NCBI GenBank assembly: GCA_945873955.1
Contig: CAMCFA010000003.1
Location: forward strand, 1-64,000
Direction: 5' to 3'
Source: an uncultured Clostridia bacterium
GTDB lineage: Bacteria; Bacillota; Clostridia; Oscillospirales; Ruminococcaceae
Length of the DNA: 64,000 nt
Shown: piece after piece, positions 56,568-64,000 of the stretch
Layout of the letters: every line of letters begins with the position of its first letter
Numbering within the stretch: position 1 is the first letter of the stretch
Translations under genes and position numbers: made by a program
The notes under the pieces: model-generated
The model's input: the letters and a program-made list of their open reading frames with translations, nothing else
Told to the model about the DNA's origin: nothing
The model's database searches: none

Positions 56568-58523
56568 TCAAATGCCGTCGTTGTATATTCTGATGAAATC
56601 CTTGGACGAACGGACGCTGTCCTGCTCCCGGACTCTGTACCGCCATACGCCGTACAGCACCGGGTACTGGATACAGTCGTTGAGGGACTGGATATCGTTC
56701 TTAATCATGAGGTGATAATTGCTGCCGCTGTGAAGCTCGTCGATATGCTTGTGCGCCGCTTCAACTCCCGCGATCGCCTCCTCGCCGAAGGGCTGACCCG
56801 CCGGGTCTTGGTCAAGGCTGGCGGCTATCTTGGAAAGCATTTCGCTGTTCACCGGAGCAAGCGCGCCGTCGTTCACCGCGCAAAGCCCTGTCAGAGAAGC
56901 AAGCGCCGCGGCGATGTCCTCCTGCGAAGCGTCCTTTGAAACGCCGAAGAACCCGCAGACCTTCGCCAGCAGCTTTCCTGCGAACTCCGCAAGCTGCTTC
57001 GCGTTATTGATCTTCCCCGCGCCAAGCGCCTCGTAATCGCCCTTGAACTTTCTGATGAGGTCGTAGCAGTTGTCTACCTCGCTGGCGTAGCTCTCTGTGT
57101 AGCGCAGGTCGGCGATAAGGTTGCTCAGACACTCCGCCTTGATGTCGATATCAAGCAGGATATTTCTCGCCGGGGTATCGCCGAAGAATGCGTCCGCAAG
57201 CCCGCCGAACAGCACCTTATCCAGCATTCTGCTGTCGAACAGCTTGTTGCTGTCGCGGAATATTATGAAGCTGCGCTGGTTCTCGTTCTTTGCGCCGTGG
57301 CGGGTCATTCTCCGCTCAAGCAGCACCGGAGAAACCGGCAGCTCGTAGTTTATCACATGCGTTACCCGGTCAAGACCGTCGCCTACCGCGCCGATATCGT
57401 CGGTGGCGATAATGAGCTTCGGGTATGTAGTGCGGTCGTCAACGTTCAGCTTTCTGAGGATATCGCGGTTGCTGAACAGCTCGCCCCTCGCCGCCTTGAC
57501 AACGCCGCTGCCGGGATACATGGCGGTGAGCGTCTTTCTCAGATACTCCACCGTGTTCTTGTCACAGCAGTAAACGATCGCGCGGCTGTTCTCCTGCGAC
57601 ATCACCTCGTCGGTGAGCTTTAAGAATTCGTCCAGCTTTTTGTCGGCGGAGCGTAATTCAGCCACGTCGGAGGGCGTATAGGCAGCCTTCTGGTACACCC
57701 ACTTCGTCTCGTCAACGTCGTATTCCTCGAAGATGTTTCCGCCGTACTTGTAGTTCGGCAGACCGGTTCTGATGTCTATCCTGCGGCGAAGTCCGCTGAG
57801 GAAGCCCTCGTCGCAGCCGTAGTTCACAAAGGAAACGCTGCGCTTGATCTCGCCGTTGTAGATACGCTTGTCACCGGCGCTCAGCACGGGTGTGCCGTAG
57901 TCCAGCGGCAATCCGGAAACGCTGAGATCCAGATCGTCCGCGGCGGAAGCCTGTTCCTCGTCGGAGAGGAGCTGCTTTACCATGCCGGACAGCGCCGCCT
58001 TGTCCTCGTCGCTATTTGCCGGGAACTGGGTTATCATAAGCAGACGCTCGGTCTTCCACGGAAGCTGCTCTTTCCAGAAGCCGTAATCCGGGACGCCGGT
58101 ATTCTGCTCGTCGTCAATGATCACCAGATCCCACACGAAATCCTGCGGGACCTTTGCTTTCAGCCCGTTAGCGCTGTTCAGCGCGTCAGAGGGCATAAGA
58201 TACAAGTTAGAACTATCCTGCGAGAAGAAAACGATCTCATTCGCCGCACCGGAAACCACCTTGAAATCAGCGCCGATACCGGTCATGAGGATCCTGTACC
58301 AGCCGTACAGGACACGTCTTGAAGTAATCAGCAGAATGTTGGGGCTTTCCTTTTCGGCAAGAACGTCGTATATGCAAAGTCCTGCCTTGGTCAGCTTTTC
58401 GGAGCCGAACTCACAGCAGACCAGCGAAAACCCGAATTTGCGGAGCTTTTCCGCAGGGGCAAGATTTGCCGCTGATAAATCCATTCCGCCGAGGGGGATC
58501 CATTTTACACTGTTGCCGCTCAC
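56568..58523 (-). CDS. Degenerate SNF2/RapA-like SF2 helicase-fold protein
   Basis: CCEFGSEKLTKAGL (degraded Walker A), VIIDDEQ (motif II-like), ATDDIGAVGDGLDRVTHVINYELPVSPVLLERRMTRHG (motif V/VI-like); GTG start with GGAGGTG SD 6 nt upstream. Confidence 0.8.
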   Translation of the reverse strand: MSGNSVKWIPLGGMDLSAANLAPAEKLRKFGFSLVCCEFGSEKLTKAGLCIYDVLAEKESPNILLITSRRVLYGWYRILMTGIGADFKVVSGAANEIVFFSQDSSNLYLMPSDALNSANGLKAKVPQDFVWDLVIIDDEQNTGVPDYGFWKEQLPWKTERLLMITQFPANSDEDKAALSGMVKQLLSDEEQASAADDLDLSVSGLPLDYGTPVLSAGDKRIYNGEIKRSVSFVNYGCDEGFLSGLRRRIDIRTGLPNYKYGGNIFEEYDVDETKWVYQKAAYTPSDVAELRSADKKLDEFLKLTDEVMSQENSRAIVYCCDKNTVEYLRKTLTAMYPGSGVVKAARGELFSNRDILRKLNVDDRTTYPKLIIATDDIGAVGDGLDRVTHVINYELPVSPVLLERRMTRHGAKNENQRSFIIFRDSNKLFDSRMLDKVLFGGLADAFFGDTPARNILLDIDIKAECLSNLIADLRYTESYASEVDNCYDLIRKFKGDYEALGAGKINNAKQLAEFAGKLLAKVCGFFGVSKDASQEDIAAALASLTGLCAVNDGALAPVNSEMLSKIAASLDQDPAGQPFGEEAIAGVEAAHKHIDELHSGSNYHLMIKNDIQSLNDCIQYPVLYGVWRYRVREQDSVRSSKDFIRIYNDGI

Positions 58524-58608
58524 CTAGCGCACCTCCATAGTTCAGTATTATTGTTATTACCGGAAGGAACTTCCAGAAGCCGTTACGGATATAACAATCT
58601 ATGTGTAC

Positions 58609-58637
58609 ATTATACTACAAAATCGCAAATATTACAA
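58609..58637 (-). promoter_or_regulatory. SigA-type promoter TTGTAA-17-TATAAT for the helicase/GHKL operon
   Basis: Minus strand TTGTAA (58632-58637), 17-nt spacer, TATAAT (58609-58614). Confidence 0.65.
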
Positions 58638-58798
58638 GTCGTTAAAAGCAACTGCCGGTTGAAAATCCCGGAGCGCATTTTTGGTTATTTTGCACAATCA
58701 AATTCACGAAAATACTGCTTTACTTTTTCACGGATAAATGCTAGAATGATATAAAGGCTGTTTTTAAGCCGACATTTACGACAGGAAGGTAAACGAAC

Positions 58799-59476
58799 AT
58801 GACTGAACAGGAAATAAAGGAAGCGATATGCGAGGTCGGACACAAGCTGTGGCAGCTAGGCTTTGTGGCGGCGAATGACGGCAACATCTCCGCAAGGCTG
58901 CCGGACGGCAACTTCATCACCACCCCCACCGGCACCAGCAAGGCAATTCTCCGTCCGGAAATGCTCATCAAGATGAACGCAAACAACGAGGTCGTTGAGC
59001 CTGCGCAGCTCCCCGGCTACAATCCCACCAGCGAATTCAAGGTACATCTGCGCTGCTACGAGGCGCGCCCGGACGTCAACGCGGTAGTTCACGCGCACCC
59101 GCCGACAGCCACCGGCTTCGCGATAGCGCATATCCCGCTGGACGACTACACCATGCCGGAGGCGATAATCTTCCTCGGCAGCGTGCCGATCGCTCCATAC
59201 GACACCCCCGGCTCGCAGGGCGTTGCGGACAGCATTCTGCCGTTCCTCGAAAATCATGACACTATTTTAATGGAGAACCACGGCGCGCTCACCGTCGGTG
59301 TGGACATCACACAGGCTTACTACCGCATGGAAACGCTGGAGCATTTCGCTAAGGTGAGCCTTGTCGCACGTCAGCTCGGTGGCGCGAAGGACCTGCCTAT
59401 GGACAAGATTCAGGAGTGCTGCGAAATAGGCAAGAGCTTCCCGATAAGACACCCCGGCTACAAGAAGTACCACTGA
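58799..59476 (+). CDS. fucA: Class II aldolase (L-fuculose-1-phosphate / related sugar-phosphate aldolase)
   Basis: NDGNISARLPDGNFITTPTGTSK; AVVHAHPPTATGFA; ENHGALTVG. Confidence 0.88.
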   Translation: MTEQEIKEAICEVGHKLWQLGFVAANDGNISARLPDGNFITTPTGTSKAILRPEMLIKMNANNEVVEPAQLPGYNPTSEFKVHLRCYEARPDVNAVVHAHPPTATGFAIAHIPLDDYTMPEAIIFLGSVPIAPYDTPGSQGVADSILPFLENHDTILMENHGALTVGVDITQAYYRMETLEHFAKVSLVARQLGGAKDLPMDKIQECCEIGKSFPIRHPGYKKYH

Positions 59477-59508
59477 TAATTCAAGAACGATTCACAGGAG
59501 TTGACCTC

Positions 59509-60984
59509 ATGCCAAAAACCGTACTAGTATTCGATTTCGGAGCGTCCAGCGCCCGCGCCATGTTCTGCAAATATGAGGACGGCAGTATCTCTCTGGAGGA
59601 GATACACCGCTTCCCCAATGTCCCGGTAACAGAGGACGGGCACCTCCGCTGGGACATTGACGAGCTGTGGGAGCAGATGAAGATCGCTATCAGCTTCGGC
59701 GTGTTCAACGGCGGCTTCGACGCGATAAGTATCGACACATGGGGCGTTGATTTCGGGCTTATCGGGCAGGACGGGAACCTGCTTGAAAAGCCGGTGCATT
59801 ACCGCGACAGCCGCACCGACGGCATGGTTGAGGAGGTCTGCGCCCGTATCCCCGCGGAGTCGCTTTTCGCCCAGAGCGGTATCCAGCCGATGAACATCAA
59901 CACGCTTTTCCAGCTCAACTACCTCGTGAAGCACGAAAGAAACGCCATATTCCGTGCGGAAAAGCTGCTGATGATGCCGGATCTGTTTGCGTATTTCCTC
60001 ACCGGGCAGTGCCGCAGCGAATTCACCGAAGCCACCACCTCCCAGCTTATCGACCAGCAGGCGAAGGGCTGGAATATCCGCCTTATCGAAGCGCTGGGAA
60101 TCCCGAAGCGCATTTTCTCCCCGCTCATACAGCCGGGCGAAGTTTACGGCGAGCTGAAGCAGGAGCTGGCGGAGGAGTTCCGCATAGAGCCTGTGCCGGT
60201 GTTCGCTTGCGCGTCCCACGACACCGCCTCGGCGGTGCTTGCCGTACCCACGCAGGAGGAGCATTTCGCGTTCCTTAGCTGTGGCACATGGACGCTGTTC
60301 GGCACGGAGCTGCGCCGTCCTATTCTGACGCGTCAGGCGTTGGAAATGGGACTCACAAACGAGGGCGGCAGCGGCGGCACTACTACCCTGCTCAAGAACA
60401 TCATGGGGCTGTGGCTCATTCAAGAAACCAAACGCTGGTACAGCGAACAGCGTAACGAGGAATACAGCTTCGCCGACCTTGAAAAAATGGCAAGGGAGTG
60501 CGAGCCGTTCGTCAGCTTTATCGACCCGAACGCGCCGGATTTCGCCGCGCCGGACGACATGCCGCTGAAAATTCAGGAATTCTGCCGGAAGACCGGGCAG
60601 AAAGTCCCGGAAAAGCCCGGCGAGATAATGCGCTGTATCTACCAGAGCCTTGCGTGCGAGTTCGCGCTGACTCTCGGCGAGATATCGGAGCTTACCGGCT
60701 TTGATTACAAAAAGATACACATGATCGGCGGCGGCACTAAGGACAAGCTGCTGTGCCAGCTCACCGCGGACGCTGCCGGGATCCCGGCGGTCGCGGGTCC
60801 GGTGGAGGCTACCGCCCTCGGAAACGGCATTTCAACGCTGATCGCGCTGGGTGAGATACCGGATATCTCCGCCGCGCGGAAGATCATCGTAAGCTCCGGG
60901 CTTACCACGGAGTTCCAGCCGCAGCAGCACGAAAGCTGGCTCCAGCCGCTGGAAAGATACCGCGCACTCACACGAATGAAATAA
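59509..60984 (+). CDS. rhaB: Rhamnulokinase
   Basis: FGASSARAMFCKYEDG; SIDTWGVDFGLIG; ASHDTASAVLAVP; FLSCGTWTLFGTEL; start at ATG 59509. Confidence 0.92.
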   Translation: MPKTVLVFDFGASSARAMFCKYEDGSISLEEIHRFPNVPVTEDGHLRWDIDELWEQMKIAISFGVFNGGFDAISIDTWGVDFGLIGQDGNLLEKPVHYRDSRTDGMVEEVCARIPAESLFAQSGIQPMNINTLFQLNYLVKHERNAIFRAEKLLMMPDLFAYFLTGQCRSEFTEATTSQLIDQQAKGWNIRLIEALGIPKRIFSPLIQPGEVYGELKQELAEEFRIEPVPVFACASHDTASAVLAVPTQEEHFAFLSCGTWTLFGTELRRPILTRQALEMGLTNEGGSGGTTTLLKNIMGLWLIQETKRWYSEQRNEEYSFADLEKMARECEPFVSFIDPNAPDFAAPDDMPLKIQEFCRKTGQKVPEKPGEIMRCIYQSLACEFALTLGEISELTGFDYKKIHMIGGGTKDKLLCQLTADAAGIPAVAGPVEATALGNGISTLIALGEIPDISAARKIIVSSGLTTEFQPQQHESWLQPLERYRALTRMK

Positions 60985-60990
60985 ACCGAC

Positions 60991-61020
60991 CTCCCCGCCG
61001 CCACCGAACGGCGGGGAAAT
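60991..61020 (+). terminator. Terminator after rhaB
   Basis: CCCCGCCG ccaccgaac GGCGGGG aaattt. Confidence 0.7.
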
Positions 61021-61067
61021 TTCTGCTCCGCAGACGACAAAAATACTGCAAAAATCGCATATTTCTC

Positions 61068-61096
61068 TTGACAACAGCGCCATTGTTTGGTATAAT
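61068..61096 (+). promoter_or_regulatory. Perfect-consensus SigA promoter TTGACA-17-TATAAT for ilvBNC
   Basis: TTGACA 61068-61073; TATAAT 61091-61096; the tracked ilvB ORF start at 61068 lies within it. Confidence 0.87.
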
Positions 61097-61175
61097 AAAG
61101 ACGTATGAATTAATCTATATATACCTATGTGAGCCACGCTGTAACGATTCAGCGTGTGAAAGGAATGTTCCAGTA

Positions 61176-62804
61176 TTGAGTAAAGTTCGCATGACAGTAG
61201 CAAAGGCAATGACTGAATGCCTTGCCGCCGAGGGTATCTCCACCGTTTTCGGCTATCCGGGCGCAGCTATCTGCCCTTTCTATGATGAATTATATAAGAC
61301 CGATATCCGGCATGTACTTGTCCGCCATGAGGTGAACGGCGGTCACGCAGCCAGCGGCTACGCGCGTATCACCGGAAAGCCCGCCGTGGCTATCGCTACC
61401 AGCGGTCCCGGCGCGCTGAACCTCATCACCGCTATCGCCACCGCTTATATGGACTCGGTTCCTATGGTGGTCATCACCGGACAGGTAAACTCCGACCAGA
61501 TAGGCAGAGATGTTTTTCAGGAGGCGGACATCACCGGCTCGGCAGAGCCTTTCGTAAAGCACAGCTACCTGTTAAAGCGCCCGGAGGACACCGCAGAGGT
61601 GTTCAAGCGCGCGTTTTACATAGCCGGCACGGGTCGGCGCGGTCCGGTGCTTATAGACGTACCCTTTGACGTACAGAAAGCGGAGATAGACTTTGAATAT
61701 CCCGAAACCGTGGATATCCGCAGCTACCGCCCCAGCAGCACCGGAAACGGCAACCAGATAAAACGTGCGGCGGCGGCTGTCGCTGCGTCCAAGAAGCCGC
61801 TTATCCTAGCCGGCGGCGGACTTTTCACCGGAAACGCCGTTGAGCTTATGCGCAGGTTTGCGCAGCAGACCGATATCCCGGTGGTTTCCACCATGATGGG
61901 ACTGGGCGCAATGCCCACCGACAGCCCGCTTTATTACGGCATGCTCGGTATGCACGGCTGCAAAGCGGCTAACACCGCAGTGAACTCCTGCGACACTTTG
62001 ATACTTCTCGGCGCGAGAGTTGGCGACCGCGCTATCGCCGCAATGAAACAGCGCGACGACCTCACCGTTATTCACGTTGATATCGACCCCGCCGAGATCG
62101 GCAAGAATCTCGACGTGGATATCCCGATAGTCGGCGACCTCACCCTTGTTCTGGGGCAGCTAATTGAAGCTATCCCCGGCGGTACCGACCGCTCCGAATG
62201 GAAGCATACGCTGGACGGCTGCCGTGAGGACAAGCCGATACAGCCCGCTCCTGCGGGATATGTCAACCCCAAGCAGTTCATCAGAACGCTGGACAAGTAC
62301 CTCCCGGACGACGCAGTTGTCGTGGCGGACGTAGGTCAGAACCAGATATGGACGGCGGCGAACATCACGCTCAACGGCGGACGTTTCCTCGCCTCCGGCG
62401 GCATGGGGACTATGGGTTATTCCCTCCCCGCTGCTATCGGCGCAAAGCTCGCTGATCCCTCAAGAGAGGTGGTTGCAATATGCGGCGACGGTTCGTTCCA
62501 GATGCAGATGATGGAGCTTGCCACCGCGGTACAGCATGACGTCCCGGTGAAGGTGATCGTCATGCGCAACAACTACCTCGGCATGGTGCGTGAGCTTCAG
62601 GAGAGAGCCTACGACAACCGTCTGACGGCGGTTTCGCTGGACGGAAGCCCCTGCTTCACCCGGATCGCCGAGGCTTACGGCATAGCAAATGAGCTGGTAG
62701 ACAGCCCCGATAACATGGACGCTGCGATACAGCGGCTGATTTCCTCCGACAAGCCTTATTTCCTTGAGGTCGCTGTCGAGGACTTTGAAAAGACGATTCT
62801 GTGA
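61176..62804 (+). CDS. ilvB: Acetolactate synthase large subunit
   Basis: VFGYPGAAICPFYDEL; VRHEVNGGHAASGYARITGKP; GDGSFQMQMMELATAVQ; start TTG 61176 (or ATG 61191). Confidence 0.95.
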   Translation: MSKVRMTVAKAMTECLAAEGISTVFGYPGAAICPFYDELYKTDIRHVLVRHEVNGGHAASGYARITGKPAVAIATSGPGALNLITAIATAYMDSVPMVVITGQVNSDQIGRDVFQEADITGSAEPFVKHSYLLKRPEDTAEVFKRAFYIAGTGRRGPVLIDVPFDVQKAEIDFEYPETVDIRSYRPSSTGNGNQIKRAAAAVAASKKPLILAGGGLFTGNAVELMRRFAQQTDIPVVSTMMGLGAMPTDSPLYYGMLGMHGCKAANTAVNSCDTLILLGARVGDRAIAAMKQRDDLTVIHVDIDPAEIGKNLDVDIPIVGDLTLVLGQLIEAIPGGTDRSEWKHTLDGCREDKPIQPAPAGYVNPKQFIRTLDKYLPDDAVVVADVGQNQIWTAANITLNGGRFLASGGMGTMGYSLPAAIGAKLADPSREVVAICGDGSFQMQMMELATAVQHDVPVKVIVMRNNYLGMVRELQERAYDNRLTAVSLDGSPCFTRIAEAYGIANELVDSPDNMDAAIQRLISSDKPYFLEVAVEDFEKTIL

Positions 62805-62817
62805 CGGGGGTGCAGGC

Positions 62818-63309
62818 ATGAAACATACGATATCCGTTCTGGTAGAGAACCATGCAGGCGTTCTTGCGAGAGTTGCCGGGCTGTTCGCCCGCAGAGGCTT
62901 CAATATCGACAGCCTTGCGGTGGGCGTCACCGATGACGAAAATGTTTCCAGAATAACCATAGTTGCCGACGGCAGCGCATATACTCTTGAACAGATAGAA
63001 AAGCAGCTCAACAAGCTGATAGACGTCATCAAGGTAAAGACGCTGCACAACGATACGGCAGTCACCAGAGAGTTGGTGCTCATAAAGGTAAGCTGCACGC
63101 CCAAACAGCGCGCCGAGCTTATCACCATTGCAGAAATCGCAAAGGGCAAGATCTCTGACATCTCCACCAACTCCATGACGCTGGAGTTGTCAGACAGCAA
63201 GCAGAATCTCGACAATTTCGAGGAGCTGCTGCGCCCCTACGGCATTAAAGAGGTAGTCCGCACAGGCACTATCGCAATGCAGAAGGGCGAATCCACCGTA
63301 AGGGTGTAA
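62818..63309 (+). CDS. ilvN: Acetolactate synthase small subunit
   Basis: MKHTISVLVENHAGVLARVAGLFARRGFNIDSLAVG (ACT domain); start at ATG 62818. Confidence 0.95.
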   Translation: MKHTISVLVENHAGVLARVAGLFARRGFNIDSLAVGVTDDENVSRITIVADGSAYTLEQIEKQLNKLIDVIKVKTLHNDTAVTRELVLIKVSCTPKQRAELITIAEIAKGKISDISTNSMTLELSDSKQNLDNFEELLRPYGIKEVVRTGTIAMQKGESTVRV

Positions 63310-63387
63310 TTTTTGTATAACCTCGCTCAAAAGGGTGCCCCTTTTGGCAGTTCCGCGGAGCCTTTTCCACTTCTTCGTAAAAGGTAG

Positions 63388-64000
<613 letters not shown>

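Noticed and set aside
59524-60720. 398-aa minus-strand ORF antisense to rhaB
   Set aside because: Shadow ORF created by codon bias of rhaB; no recognisable family motifs.

Overview
The window is a compact, mostly housekeeping chromosomal segment. It probably comes from a spore-forming gut Firmicute related to Ruminococcus/Oscillospiraceae; this is inferred from gene content and order, and no database was searched. Main blocks: truA, ecfT and a fused ecfA1A2 ATPase; glmM, ruvB, TPR, ruvA, ruvC and a radical SAM gene; a Gld-like ABC cluster; gltX; the rimP-nusA-ylxR-ylxQ-infB-rbfA-nrnA-truB-ribF operon; a T-box-controlled proS; sulP; trmL-like, degV and galT; a complete spoIIIAA-AH operon; plsY; a choloylglycine/bile-salt hydrolase; GDSL hydrolase and LysR; tRNA-Thr(CGU); a degenerate SipW-like signal peptidase with an ECF S-component; ComEA-like; purD; aguB-aguA; a two-gene GHKL ATPase plus degenerate SNF2-like helicase module; an L-fuculose-P aldolase-type gene and rhaB; and ilvB-ilvN-ilvC (ilvC is cut by the window end). 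The observations most worth follow-up are: (1) the GHKL ATPase/degenerate SF2 helicase pair at 53.4-58.5 kb, a candidate undescribed defence or DNA-remodelling module; (2) a small AT-rich two-gene island at 27.5-28.35 kb between rimP and proS; (3) three genes whose best Shine-Dalgarno-anchored starts are non-canonical (ATC for ylxQ, ATA for two others); (4) a signal-peptidase-like membrane protein that has lost its catalytic Ser motif; (5) a long interrupted palindrome at the 3' end of aguA; and (6) a structured rimP-nusA leader. No CRISPR array, transposase, phage genes or rRNA were recognised.
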